From NCBI RefSeq assembly GCF_018863195.1, contig NZ_JAHKRT010000003.1, positions 186,001 to 250,000 of the forward strand: 64,000 nt of DNA, read 5' to 3'. This DNA comes from Sphingomonas quercus. Its GTDB lineage: Bacteria > Pseudomonadota > Alphaproteobacteria > Sphingomonadales > Sphingomonadaceae. Each line of letters begins with the position of its first letter. Positions within the stretch are counted from its first letter, which is position 1. Below the pieces are notes generated by a model. It saw only the letters and a list, made by a program, of their open reading frames with translations, was not told the DNA's origin and ran no database searches. The translations under genes were made by a program, and so were the position numbers. Shown here piece after piece: positions 54,601-63,687 of this stretch.

Positions 54601-54959
54601 CCCAGGCCGTGCCGCGCGACAAGGTAAACATGTCGGTGAATTATCGGCTCGGTGATTTCTCGCTCGATCTGATGGAGCGTTTCTATTCGTCGGTGCACCA
54701 GAATGCCAATGCGACGCTGGTCTACGACATTCCCGATGTGCCGGCCTATTGGCAGACCGACGTCAACCTCGCCTATGATTTCAAGGTCGGGGGCGGCAGC
54801 GTCACCGCCTTCCTCAACGTCAACAACCTGTTCAACGCCAAGGGCGGCATCTTCCAGGATCCCGGCTATACGGGCAGCATCGGCCTGCGCTACCCGACGG
54901 TGAATTATGCCGATATCATCGGCCGCTACTTCACCGGCGGCATCCGCTTCAACTTCTGA
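51696..54959 (+). CDS. STN-containing TonB-dependent transducer, cassette C, 1,087 aa
   Basis: The signal peptide ends near AAA-AD; the STN domain (~30-105: MRNFNVPAQPARAAVLQFARQ, GIQVLVSS) is followed by an Ala/Pro linker and a TonB box EIVVTGSRIQNG. The plug has NLRSLGAIRTLILQDGNR and EVVTGGASAVYGSDAVTGVVN; the barrel ends GGIRFNF. Its plug resembles that of the receptor at 6785 more than those of cassettes A or B. The ATG at 51696 follows GGGGAGAGGGTG. It ends at a bidirectional terminator. Confidence 0.94.
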   Translation: MRAYGLLLLGQVSVLSIAAVHAAPAAAADVAMRNFNVPAQPARAAVLQFARQAGIQVLVSSADAEGVTSGSVTGGHSVEEGLHQLIAPGSLRLVSFDGRTAVLARRSIVQNEAPSGPARPAAAARVQAPNSPATAAPPADAPDAGAVSGDAGGEIVVTGSRIQNGNNLPTPVTVVSTQQLQATTPTSIPDGLNRLPQFNAGQQTPNNSVNANGRGFGAPGNFLNLRSLGAIRTLILQDGNRVPGTFYDTTVDTNMLPQLLIQRVEVVTGGASAVYGSDAVTGVVNFITDNKFTGIKGLAQGGISKYGDAKSVRVGVAYGVNVGDRGHFEASAEFYKRNGVDDTASRPYGRLYPAVVGAGTSANPYRLVYGARQSNAAPGGLVMTGPFAGMQFLSDGSLAPFNPGTPTVTANAAIGGDGGYVHNEYLLSDLRTAQGFARFDYDLTDDVHFYVQGRYASNRTYAASQIYTNISNANAANPTSSAGSYPLWIYSDNAFLSAAQQATLATSGTSSFAVNRFDNDLMRQLALELKTRAGAATVGLNGTLLGDYAWDFHYTHGENRSRYTSLNNVNSANFFAAADAVRDPATGNIVCRVTLSAPGAFPGCAPINLFGQDRASAAAQDFIFDDTWWVARNSMDDFGANLTGTVFEGWAGPIKAAIGGQYRHQSLKVTTSTPDPTFNPQYLRLGAAGNSLPGSYPASNLRYFKEVQSGATGGENIYEANIEADVPLLRDLPFVQLLTFNGAYRYARYEASGNGGVDTSFSASTWKLGLEWTVIDGVRVRATRSREFRAPTLWDLYQAQIISASGVTDPLTNVAAQLNTVTGGNPELRPEIAKNITAGVVVTPRFFPGFSLSVDYYNVKIDNAIGSVSGLNPIVQNLCLASDGSSPYCQLVVRPISYNDKSAANFPTLNYSLNQNIARVQAKGIDVEANYRLNLESAGALMLRALWTHQPVTRTQTIPGALITNASGTQAVPRDKVNMSVNYRLGDFSLDLMERFYSSVHQNANATLVYDIPDVPAYWQTDVNLAYDFKVGGGSVTAFLNVNNLFNAKGGIFQDPGYTGSIGLRYPTVNYADIIGRYFTGGIRFNF

Positions 54960-54977
54960 GCCGGGCGGCGCGGCCAC

Positions 54978-55014
54978 GCAAAAAGGGGGGGGCGCGCCCT
55001 CGCCCCCCTTTTGC
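54978..55014. terminator. Bidirectional intrinsic terminator
   Basis: GCAAAAAGGGGGGGG followed by a short loop and CCCCCCTTTTGC forms a strong stem with A-rich and T-rich flanks on both sides, so it can end transcription from the cassette C receptor and from the convergent receptor at 55114. Confidence 0.7.
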
Positions 55015-55113
55015 ATAGTTTCTCCGCACAATGCGCCATGCGCGCGCTCCGGCAGGCCGCAAGTCGTCCCGGGGAGGTCGTATCGCCGCACCGACAGGCC
55101 CGGTGCATGAATA

Positions 55114-57348
55114 TCAGAATCTCCCCTGCAGCAAGATGCCGATCACGCGCGGCTCTCCGAACTGGCTCTCCTGGCGGATGTTCCGGTAGGTGTAGCCTAA
55201 GTTGCGCGCGTCAAAGAGATTGCGCGCCGTCACGAACGCGCCGTAGCGATCATTCTGCCAGCCGATCTTGCCGTTGACGAAGGCGTAGCCGGGGAGCTGG
55301 CGCTCCGTCTGGTCCAGCACGCTTTCATAGGCGGCGCTGCGGTAGCTGACATTGGCGTCGGCGGTCCAGCCGCGCGGATGCTGCCAGCTCACCCCGCCAG
55401 CCAGCGTCCAGCGCGGCGCGAAGGGAAACTCCTCGCCGGACAGATTGCCGCCACCGCGATCACTGATGTCGAGCTCCTTGAAACGGGTCTTGGAATAGCC
55501 GGCCGAGGCATAGAGGTCCCACGTCCGGCTCGGGCGATAGCGCAGCTCCAGCTCCCCGCCCCAGACCCGCGACGACCCGGCATTGATCGTCTCATAGTCA
55601 TAGCGGTTGGAGGAGAGCTGGGCATTCACCTGCTGGTCCTTCCAGTCGATGTAGAACATGTTCGCGTTGACCGAGAGCCTGCGGTCCAGCCACAGGCTGC
55701 GCAGCGCCAGTTCGTAGTTCCAGGTGAATTCCGGCCGATAGGTATAGAGCGCGCCACGCCCGGGATTGACGCCGCTGCCGCCCGAGCGATAGCCGCGCTG
55801 CACGGTGGCCGCGACCGAGGCATCGTCGCTGAACTCGTAGGTGAGCCCGGCCTTGGGCAGGAAGGCGTCGAAATTGGTGGTCGCCGGCGGCGAGAAGGCG
55901 TTGGCGGCGGACAGCTGCGCGTCGATCAGCCCATTGATCATGCGGATCGTCGGCGCGAGCGGGCCGAACGCGGCCGGATCGGGCAGCGGCGTGGCGAGAG
56001 TGACGGCATTGTTGTTGGCGCGCACCTGCCGCTCATGATCATAGCGGAAGCCGGCGCGCAGCTTGAGGCGCGGCAGGACATCCCATGTCGCGTCGCCGAA
56101 CAGGGCGAGATTGCGCACGGTCTGCGGATAGAATTGGTTGGTGTCGATCACCAGCTCCGCCGGATAAAAGCCGCTGATCGTATCGGGCAGGCCAAGGTCT
56201 TGGACCGGGCGCAGCTTGAACACGCTGTGCGAACGGTCGCGCTTGTTGTCGAGGTGCGAATAATAGCCGCCGAGCAGCGCATCGAAGCGATCGGTATCGA
56301 GGTTCAGGCGCACTTCCTGCGTGAAGGTGCGCTGGTCCTGCCGGAAATCGCCATAGGCGCTGTCCTCGGGCAGGTCGTCGCCGTCATAAACGGTCGCGGT
56401 GCGGATACGGTTGAAGGTGCTGACCGCATTGATGCTGAGTGCCGAGGTGAGTGCGTAGCTGGCGTCGAGCGTGCCGATATCGGTGCGGGTGCGATCGGTA
56501 GTCGGGCGGTTGCCGAGCGTGATGCGGTGGTTGAAGGCACCCGGATAATCGTCGAACGAATAGGCCACGCCGTTGCTGTGGACATCGTGGAGATAGCCGG
56601 CGACCAGCCTGAACCCGGGCAGCGCCGCCGGCGTGACGAGCAGCTTGGCGCGGATATTGTCGCCGTCGCGGAAACCGGCGCGCGTGTCGCCGAGCGTCTC
56701 GTTGGTGACATAGCCTTTTTTGCGAAGATGCTCGCCGGCGATGCGGAAGGCGATCTCGTTGGCGACGATCGGCCCGCCTAGGGCGGCGCCGAAGCGGCGC
56801 TCCCCGCCGGTATCGGTCAGGATCGCGCGCGCCCGGCCGCTCCAGTCGAAGCCCGGCGCCGTGGTGCGCAGGATGACGGAGCCGGCGAGCGCATTGCGCC
56901 CCTGCAATGTCGACTGCGGTCCGCGCAGCACCTCCACCGCCTCCAGGTCCCACAGGTCGAGCGGCCCCTGCAAAGCCGCGCGCGGCAACGGTGAACCGTC
57001 GAGATAGACGGTGGCGAGATCGCCCGTGCCGACGCCGGTGACATTGTCGTTGGCGATGCCGCGAATGGTGAAGCCCTGGTCATCGAACGTCGTCGAGACG
57101 TTCGCCGTGCGGCGGAAGAGATCGAAGACGTTGGTGAGGTTCTCACGCTCGATATCCTCCCTGGTGAAGACGCGCACCGAGGTCGGCGTCTTCTGGATGG
57201 ATCGGTCGGTCTTCTCCCCGGTGACGATGATGTCCGCCGGCTCCTCGGGCGGGGCGGCGGTGGCGGCAGGCTGCGCATGACCCGGCGTGGCGGCGGTAGA
57301 GGCGAGCAAGGCGACAAGGACGCCGACGGTGGCCGATCGAAGCTGCAT
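55114..57348 (-). CDS. TonB-dependent receptor, probable ferric-siderophore type, 744 aa
   Basis: The signal peptide (1-25, ending GHA) is followed by DIIVTGEKTDRSIQKTPTSVRVF, a plug (~45-160) with FTIRGIANDNV, TVYLDGSPLPR and VEVLRGPQSTLQGRNALAG, and a barrel ending GILLQGRF. No STN domain. Length and plug sequence fit siderophore receptors. It is divergent from a membrane protein and a PepSY-TM protein, genes that commonly accompany siderophore receptors, with a Fur-like dyad between. Confidence 0.93.
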   Translation of the reverse strand: MQLRSATVGVLVALLASTAATPGHAQPAATAAPPEEPADIIVTGEKTDRSIQKTPTSVRVFTREDIERENLTNVFDLFRRTANVSTTFDDQGFTIRGIANDNVTGVGTGDLATVYLDGSPLPRAALQGPLDLWDLEAVEVLRGPQSTLQGRNALAGSVILRTTAPGFDWSGRARAILTDTGGERRFGAALGGPIVANEIAFRIAGEHLRKKGYVTNETLGDTRAGFRDGDNIRAKLLVTPAALPGFRLVAGYLHDVHSNGVAYSFDDYPGAFNHRITLGNRPTTDRTRTDIGTLDASYALTSALSINAVSTFNRIRTATVYDGDDLPEDSAYGDFRQDQRTFTQEVRLNLDTDRFDALLGGYYSHLDNKRDRSHSVFKLRPVQDLGLPDTISGFYPAELVIDTNQFYPQTVRNLALFGDATWDVLPRLKLRAGFRYDHERQVRANNNAVTLATPLPDPAAFGPLAPTIRMINGLIDAQLSAANAFSPPATTNFDAFLPKAGLTYEFSDDASVAATVQRGYRSGGSGVNPGRGALYTYRPEFTWNYELALRSLWLDRRLSVNANMFYIDWKDQQVNAQLSSNRYDYETINAGSSRVWGGELELRYRPSRTWDLYASAGYSKTRFKELDISDRGGGNLSGEEFPFAPRWTLAGGVSWQHPRGWTADANVSYRSAAYESVLDQTERQLPGYAFVNGKIGWQNDRYGAFVTARNLFDARNLGYTYRNIRQESQFGEPRVIGILLQGRF

Positions 57349-57390
57349 GGAAATTCCCCCCTGGGCTGATGGCGCCGTTAGGCGGACAGC

Positions 57391-57417
57391 TATTGCGAGT
57401 CAATGTCATTAGCGATA
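57391..57417. promoter_or_regulatory. Fur-like imperfect dyad in divergent promoter
   Basis: TATTGCGAGTCA at 57391-57402 and TCATTAGCGATA at 57406-57417 are inverted halves matching at 8 of 12 positions, with a 3-base centre. The AT-rich, GC(A/T)-containing form resembles alphaproteobacterial Fur sites. It sits between the siderophore-type receptor and the PepSY operon, where it could control both. Confidence 0.4.
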
Positions 57418-57441
57418 AGAGCCGTCGAAAGGGGTTTCGGG

Positions 57442-57990
57442 GTGATATTCGTGCTGATCATCGGGGCATTGGTGCTGACGTTCGGCGCCGTCTTCGCCGC
57501 GCAAATCGCATGGCGGCGCCGTCAGGGGCGCTGGCTGATCGGCTCGATCGGCCTCTTCGGGCTGGCCACGATCCTGTGGATCGCCGGCTTCCGGGCCGAG
57601 ATCGGCGTGTCCCTGGCAGTCGAGAGCGGGTCGCTGGTGGCGCTGGTCTTCATCCTCGCCACGGCCGAGCGGCGTCCGGGCCGAGAGGTCAGGGAGCGGG
57701 CCGTCGCGCCCACGCCGCTGGCGCCCGGCCATCGGCAGCGCGGCCTGCTCAGGGGCATGACGGCGGCGCTGCTCGGCCTGTTCGCCGCGATCGCGGCGGG
57801 AATGGCCTTCGCGCTCGCCGCGCCGCTGGCGGAGCAGACCCGGCTGATCATCGCCGGCCTGCTCGTGCCCTCGTTGTGGGCGCTGGCGATCCTCTGGGCG
57901 CTGGCGGCGACGCGGCTGTGGCTGCCTGTCGCCGGGCTGGCGCTGATCGGCACGGTCGGCTGCGCCGTGGCGATGCTTCCGAGGGGCTGA
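57442..57990 (+). CDS. Hydrophobic membrane protein of the PepSY operon, 182 aa
   Basis: Five or six membrane helices with a central basic loop. I chose GTG 57442, because AAAGGGG is seven bases upstream and the protein then starts at its first helix; ATG 57403 is an in-frame alternative but would lie inside the Fur-like dyad. It is 4 bp before the PepSY gene. Small helical proteins of this sort accompany siderophore receptors and PepSY proteins; I do not recognise the exact family. Confidence 0.65.
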   Translation: MIFVLIIGALVLTFGAVFAAQIAWRRRQGRWLIGSIGLFGLATILWIAGFRAEIGVSLAVESGSLVALVFILATAERRPGREVRERAVAPTPLAPGHRQRGLLRGMTAALLGLFAAIAAGMAFALAAPLAEQTRLIIAGLLVPSLWALAILWALAATRLWLPVAGLALIGTVGCAVAMLPRG

Positions 57991-57994
57991 CATC

Positions 57995-59521
57995 ATGAAG
58001 CTGGCCATCCCGCGCGCATTCACCCGCGCCCTGCTCGATGCCCATTCGACACTCGGCATCGTCTTTGCGGCGCTGTTCTATCTGGTCTGTTTCAGCGGCA
58101 CCGTGGCGGTGCTCGCCGATGAGTTCGCGCAATGGGAGCGGCCCGATGCGCCGCGCGTCACCAGCGCCAGCGACGCCGCCCTGATCCGCGCTGCCGCCGA
58201 AGGTTATGCCCGCGCCCGCGCGGGCGGCAGCAAGGTCGAGACGCTGATCGTCACGGCGCCGAGCGACCTGCTGCCGCGAATGTCGGTCACCGCCTATGAC
58301 GGCAGGGACGAGCGGACATGGAGCGTGGATGCAGCGGGCCATGTGCTGCCGCCGGCATCCGCGCCCTGGGCCGAATTCGTGCGCGAGCACCATCACAGCT
58401 TCAACATCCCCGATCCCTTCGGCCGCTATCTGGTCGGGATCATCGGCACGGTGCTGATCGCCAGCCTGATTTCAGGGCTGCTCGCCCATCGCCGCATCAT
58501 CCGCGATGCCTTCCGGCTACGGCGGGGTGGCGCGCCGCGTCTCGCCGCGGCCGACCTGCACAACCGGCTCGGCGTCTGGGGGCTGCCGTTCCACCTTATC
58601 GTCGCGCTTACCGGGTCGCTGCTCGGGCTGGCCGGGCTGATCATCGGCGTGCTGGCACTGGTCGCCTTTCAGGGGGACCAGCAGAAGGCGATCGCCGCGC
58701 TCACCGGCCCCGGCCCGACCGCCGACCGGCGCGCGGCCCCGCTGCCCGACATGCGGCCGATGCTGGCGACGATCGCCGCGCGCTCGCCCGGAGCGCCCGT
58801 GACGAGCGTGCTGTTCCTGCAGGCGGGCACGCGCGGCCAGATCGTCAGTCTCACCACTGCCGAGCCGGCGCACCTCGCCCGCAACGAGGGCTGGACCTTC
58901 TCGCCCGAGGGACGCCTGCTGGCCAAGGCGGGGTTCACCGATGGCGGCGTCGGCATGCGCATCTATGGCATGATCACGCCGCTTCACTACGGCACCTATG
59001 GCGGGCTGCCGCTCAAGCTCATCTATGTCCTCCTGGGCAGCGGCCTGACCACGATCATCGCAAGCGGCATGTCGGTCTGGTTCCACCGCCGTCGCGAACA
59101 GGGCCGACCGGCCCCTCTTGGCGAGCGGCTTTGGGAAGCGTTGGTTTGGGCACAGCCGGCCGCCTACGCGGCTTCCGCGATCGGCGTCCTGCTGCTCGGA
59201 TGGCCGCCATTACCGCTTTTCTGGGGCACGCTCGTCGGGGCGTTGGCCCTGTCGAACGTCCTCCCGGATCGCCGCATGGTCCGACAGGTGCTTCGCGCTG
59301 CGAGCGGCGGTCTTATGATCCTTGCCGCTACCGCCCATGCCCCGAGCCTCGGGGCGGGCTGGCTGGGCGTCGGCATCGACCTGGTCGCGGCGCTCCTTGG
59401 CGTGGCGCTCCTCTACCGCTCGGTCCGCGCCGGCCCGTTGCCAGGATGTCGCGCGGAAAGACGGCGGTCAGATGGTCGATCAGCGGGCGGACCGATGGAG
59501 GCAGGTCCTACCGGATGGTGA
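57995..59521 (+). CDS. PepSY-associated TM protein (ferric-siderophore reductase-like), 508 aa
   Basis: This belongs to the PepSY_TM family (PiuB/FoxB-like) implicated in reducing ferric siderophores at the inner membrane. The first helix (~17-42, LGIVFAALFYLVCFSGTVAV) is followed by a PepSY-like periplasmic region, REHHHSFNIPDPFGRYLVGI with conserved His, and further helices. The last ~25 residues (after RSVRAGPLPG) are Arg/Gly-rich and lie on the antisense of a LysR remnant, so the natural C-terminus may have been lost and replaced. Confidence 0.85.
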   Translation: MKLAIPRAFTRALLDAHSTLGIVFAALFYLVCFSGTVAVLADEFAQWERPDAPRVTSASDAALIRAAAEGYARARAGGSKVETLIVTAPSDLLPRMSVTAYDGRDERTWSVDAAGHVLPPASAPWAEFVREHHHSFNIPDPFGRYLVGIIGTVLIASLISGLLAHRRIIRDAFRLRRGGAPRLAAADLHNRLGVWGLPFHLIVALTGSLLGLAGLIIGVLALVAFQGDQQKAIAALTGPGPTADRRAAPLPDMRPMLATIAARSPGAPVTSVLFLQAGTRGQIVSLTTAEPAHLARNEGWTFSPEGRLLAKAGFTDGGVGMRIYGMITPLHYGTYGGLPLKLIYVLLGSGLTTIIASGMSVWFHRRREQGRPAPLGERLWEALVWAQPAAYAASAIGVLLLGWPPLPLFWGTLVGALALSNVLPDRRMVRQVLRAASGGLMILAATAHAPSLGAGWLGVGIDLVAALLGVALLYRSVRAGPLPGCRAERRRSDGRSAGGPMEAGPTGW

Positions 59522-59790
59522 AGACCGGATGCACCACCCCTGTCCCCCCGCAACCACTTGGGCACAGACGTGATCGGGCAGGACCGCGACGCCCGGCCCG
59601 GCGATCGACATTCGCGCGCTCGTCGCCGACGGGCGTGCCGACCCGGCCCTCGATATGTCGCCCGATTCAGCAATTGTGGCGGTAGGCCTTCCCGGACGAA
59701 GCGACGCCTTGGTCGTTCCAGAGAACGTGTCGGTCGCTCAGGGATAGGCAAGCCAACACAAGGTCAACATGTCGACGACGATCCTTTGGC
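59440..59790 (-). pseudogene. Decayed LysR-type regulator, C-terminal effector domain
   Basis: Minus-strand fragments in different frames line up with the end of a LysR substrate-binding domain in the right order: LSDRHVLWNDQGVASSG, then (shifted) ARMSIAGPGVAVLPDHVCAQ, matching the family's AGxGVALLPD block, then (shifted) GVVHPVFTIR, a stop codon at 59508-59510, and DLPPSVRPLIDHLTAVFP, matching its VRALIDFLAxxFP end. At least two frameshifts and one stop are needed, so it is a pseudogene. The N-terminal DNA-binding part is missing. It underlies the last residues of the PepSY frame. Confidence 0.5.
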
Positions 59791-59819
59791 GATGTCGCTG
59801 GGCAAAAAGGGGTGTGAGG

Positions 59820-60754
59820 ATGTTGATCGACAGTCACGAAGCCGGGCGGAAACCGGCGCTCGGCCGGCGGGGTTACGCAGGCGTGGCGTTCGCCGCGGCG
59901 ATGGCGCTGCCGACGGCCGCGCACGCGGTCGACCAGCCGATCCGGGGCTATATCGCCTCGTCCGTCACTGCCGGCGCGACGGCGATCTATGCGCTGGAGG
60001 ATTCGAACGGCGCGAGCGGGTTCGGCGCCCAGCCGCGCGGCGTGTCGGGGTCCAGCGAGACGCCGATCGGCAACTATCCCCACCAGGGCGCGGCGAATGG
60101 CGCCGCGAATGTCACGACGGCTCATAATGGCTCGGTCGGCGCGTCCGCGCAGGCGACGGGCTATGGCGGCGGCTCCGGCGCCTCCAGCCACCTCGTCTAC
60201 GACATCCGCGTCATCGGCGAGGATCGGCCCGAGGGCGTGCCCTACACCATCTCCGCCTTCGGCTATGCCGACAGCACCGGCCAGTTCGATCAGGACTACG
60301 GCTTCGGCCACGCGAGGCGACGTTCGAGATCGGCGGCCTGCCGAAGCCGGGCGGCGGCTTCGAGGTGATCAAGGTGCAGGCGTGGTCCGGCTTCCAGGGT
60401 GCTCAGGGCTATGTGCCGATCAACTTCAGCCAGACGGTCATGCTGCCGACCAATCGCGACATCACGATCAGCCTGAACGTGCTGGCCACTGCCGGCGCCG
60501 GCACCAACAGCCAGTGCGACCTTCCCGGCGTGAACTGTGCGACGAGCACCACCGCCTTCCTCGATCCCTATTTCGTGATCGATCCGGCGTTCGCGGCGGA
60601 TTATGTGCTGGCCGCGCCGTTCCTGCTGGAAGCGCCCGACACGCCGCCGCCGGGCTCGGCCGTGCCTGAGCCGGCGACCTGGGCGATGATGATCGCGGGT
60701 TTTGGCCTCACCGGCGCTGCAATGCGTCGCCGGCAGACCGCACTCACCGCTTGA
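59820..60754 (+). pseudogene. Frameshifted PEP-CTERM surface protein
   Basis: ATG 59820 begins a signal-peptide protein (ending PTAAHA) rich in Gly, Ala, Ser and Asn. The frame is lost after GFGHA near 60314; inserting one base restores continuous sequence (ATFEIGGLPKPGG through VQAW) that continues to TGA 60752. The end has the PEP-CTERM sorting signal VPEPATWAMMIAGFGL followed by RRR, which in sphingomonads directs exosortase processing. So this is a single-nucleotide deletion in an exported protein, either a true mutation or a sequencing error. No exosortase gene is in the window. Confidence 0.75.
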
Positions 60755-60757
60755 GGT

Positions 60758-60785
60758 GGGGAAGGCCCCAACGCGGGGCCTCCCC
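60758..60785 (+). terminator. Hairpin after the PEP-CTERM gene
   Basis: GGGGAAGGCCCC at 60758-60769 pairs with GGGGCCTCCCC at 60775-60785 around AACGC, with one bulged base. It begins three bases after the stop codon. There is no T-tract, so the terminator is weak. Confidence 0.5.
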
Positions 60786-61019
60786 TCGCGCCTCGGACGG
60801 AACGGCTAAACCGGCCGATGTGGATGAGCAGGTCGTCGGGCCGTTGCAGCGAATTCGTACATGCCTCGTGGCTTATGCACCGGTTTGTATCCGGCACATC
60901 ACTTGAGAGACATAATCGCCTCAAGGAAAAAGCTGCGCCGCGACCAACGCCTCAAAAGCTACCATTGTCAGCGATAATTCATCGTACGATGCGCTGGCAG
61001 CTCGAAATCAGGAGCGCTC
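60786..61019. other. Intergenic region upstream of the NTF2-like gene
   Basis: About 230 bp, slightly AT-richer than surroundings. No gene or clear operator is seen. It probably carries the promoter for the small exported protein that follows. Confidence 0.3.
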
Positions 61020-61469
61020 ATGTTCACGAAGATTGGCCTGTCAGCCATGTTGCTCGTTGCTACCCCCGTCTCGGCGCAACTCGCTCCCGGCGTTCATATG
61101 CCAGCTGAGATCGGGGCGGCCTATGGCCGATTGGGAAAAGCCATGATGGCCCACGATGCTCCCGGCGTGCGGGGGGTTTGGGCCGAGGACTTCGTCGTGA
61201 ATTCGCCAGACAATATTGTGCTGCGCCGCGAGGAGGTGATCGCGGTGATGGAGAGCGACTTCCTCGACTATAAGGACTTTCACAAGCACATCACCTTCGT
61301 CGGCGAGAAGCCCGAGGTCACAATTGTCATGGGCTATGACACAATGGTCCCGATCAAGGGGCCCGGCGCTGGCAAGCAGGTGATGCGGCCCTTCACCGAT
61401 GTCTGGGCCAGACGGAGTGCAGGCTGGCAGCTGATCGCACGCCAGGCCACTATCGCCGACGCGCGATAA
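61020..61469 (+). CDS. Exported NTF2/SnoaL-like protein, 149 aa
   Basis: A signal peptide (MFTKIGLSAMLLVATPVSA) is followed by an NTF2-like cone-fold domain of the DUF4440/SnoaL type: AAYGRLGKAMMAHDAPGVRGVWAEDF at the start, VNSPDNIVLRREEVIAVM, and the C-terminal DVWARRSAGWQLIARQATI. Such domains bind small ligands or act as isomerases; no catalytic residues can be assigned. It stands alone between the PEP-CTERM pseudogene and the peroxiredoxin. Confidence 0.8.
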   Translation: MFTKIGLSAMLLVATPVSAQLAPGVHMPAEIGAAYGRLGKAMMAHDAPGVRGVWAEDFVVNSPDNIVLRREEVIAVMESDFLDYKDFHKHITFVGEKPEVTIVMGYDTMVPIKGPGAGKQVMRPFTDVWARRSAGWQLIARQATIADAR

Positions 61470-61641
61470 GCGACTGAGCCACCGCCATGGGCGATGCAAA
61501 TTCAGGCCGCGGCCGCCGGGAACCTTCCGATGCAGACGGGCGCGGCTCTCCCGGAGTAGCCTATTCCCCGTGTTGAAGGGACGCTGACGGCAGCCTGCGC
61601 CTCTGCTAGGCTGATTATGACGCTGGTCAGGGAGCATGGGC

Positions 61642-62301
<660 letters not shown>

Positions 62302-62305
62302 GGCG

Positions 62306-63370
62306 ATGCTTTTCGAAGCCTTCGCCGCGGGTGGCTGCCGCTCCTACATATTGGGATGCGAAGCATCGCGCGCGGCGGTGCTGATCGATCCTGAACTCAG
62401 CCTCGCCGATCATTATCGCGGCCATCTGCTCCAGAACGCGCTGACGCTGCGCTACATCGTCGACACCCACACCCACGCCGATCATTTCTCGGCCAGCCGG
62501 CAGCTGGGCGCGACGCTCGGCGTGCCGGTGGTGATGCACCGGCAGGCGGCAGCGCCCTATGCCGATCTCCGCCTCGACGACGGCGACATGCTGATCGCCG
62601 GCGCGCTCAAGCTGACGGCCATGCACACGCCGGGCCACACCGGCGATTCCATGTGCCTGGTGATGGCCGATCGGGTGTTCACCGGCGACACGCTGCTGAT
62701 CGGCGGCACCGGACGCACCGACCTGCCCTCGGGCGACCCTCACGCGCTCTACGAGAGCCTGTTCCAAAAGCTGCTCCGCCTGCCCGGCGACACGCGCGTC
62801 TATCCGGCGCATGATTATAAGGACCGCGAGCATTCCACCATCGCCGACGAGATCGCCGCCAATCCCCGCCTTCAGAAGACGGAGCGCGCCGAGTTTGTGG
62901 CGATGATGCGCGATCTCGATCTCGCCGCCCCCACCCACCTCACCGAGGCGCTGCGCACCAATATGAGCGGCGGCAAGACGGTGGCCCAGCTCCTCGCCGA
63001 GGCGGCCGCCCGCGTTCCATTCATGGCCATGGAGGAGCTGGATGCGCGGCTCGGCGCCAATAGCGGCGGCGATCTGGTCGTCCTCGATCTGCGTGAGAAG
63101 GAGGCGTTTGCCGCCGGCCACATCTCCGGCGCCCGCCACCTTCCGCGCGGCCAGCTCGAATTGCGCGTCAACAGCGAGCTACCCGATCCCACGGTCCGCA
63201 TCGTCACCTGCTGCGAGTTCGGTAAGATCTCCACGCTCGCCGCCGCTACGCTGCGTGAGCTTGGCTATCTGCGTGCCACAGCGCTCGACGGCGGCATCGC
63301 CGCCTGGCGCACGGCGGGCTATTCGCTGGAGGCAGAGGCGCCGGCCGTTCCACGTCCCTCGTCATCCTGA
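62306..63370 (+). CDS. MBL-fold persulfide dioxygenase-like protein fused to rhodanese, 354 aa
   Basis: Residues ~1-235 are a metallo-beta-lactamase domain of the ETHE1/persulfide-dioxygenase type with the THTHADH iron-binding motif (H55, H57, D59, H60), PGHTGDS and AHDYKD. Residues ~255-345 are a rhodanese domain with VLDLREKEAF, GHISGARHLPRG and an active-site loop TCCEFGKIS (likely C303). The fusion should oxidise glutathione persulfide to sulfite and pass sulfur through the rhodanese half. It is translationally close to the peroxiredoxin gene. Confidence 0.9.
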   Translation: MLFEAFAAGGCRSYILGCEASRAAVLIDPELSLADHYRGHLLQNALTLRYIVDTHTHADHFSASRQLGATLGVPVVMHRQAAAPYADLRLDDGDMLIAGALKLTAMHTPGHTGDSMCLVMADRVFTGDTLLIGGTGRTDLPSGDPHALYESLFQKLLRLPGDTRVYPAHDYKDREHSTIADEIAANPRLQKTERAEFVAMMRDLDLAAPTHLTEALRTNMSGGKTVAQLLAEAAARVPFMAMEELDARLGANSGGDLVVLDLREKEAFAAGHISGARHLPRGQLELRVNSELPDPTVRIVTCCEFGKISTLAAATLRELGYLRATALDGGIAAWRTAGYSLEAEAPAVPRPSSS

Positions 63371-63687
63371 CCGCGCCGGAGCGGCCGGATCGCATACCGC
63401 GTTCGCGAGACGAACGGTCGCCTTCCATCTCCGTAGCGGTCATTCGCGTCAGGCTCAGTGAAAGAGCGGCCCTCGGCCGGGAAGGACCATGAGCGACCAC
63501 ATATCAGCAGCGTTTGGGCTGCTCGCTTCGTCTGCAACTGGGCGCGAGCAGCCGCCCCGGCCGATTCCGATGCCAGGTGACCGGTCCGGGATGGGAAGCG
63601 GTCAGCCCGCCTTCGGGCCTCCTGGGCCGAGAACTGGACGTCTTGTTGCTGATCGGAAGCGCAGCGCTTTATCCACTCGCCGTTAAA
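63371..63687. other. Intergenic region, no feature seen
   Basis: A 317-bp convergent gap between the MBL-rhodanese and TPR genes. Short frames occur but lack codon bias or ribosome sites. I see no terminator, repeat or RNA gene. Confidence 0.4.

Noticed and set aside
52605-55091. An 828-codon minus-strand frame opposite the cassette C receptor
   Set aside because: The receptor on the plus strand is complete; the frame is a G/C-bias shadow.
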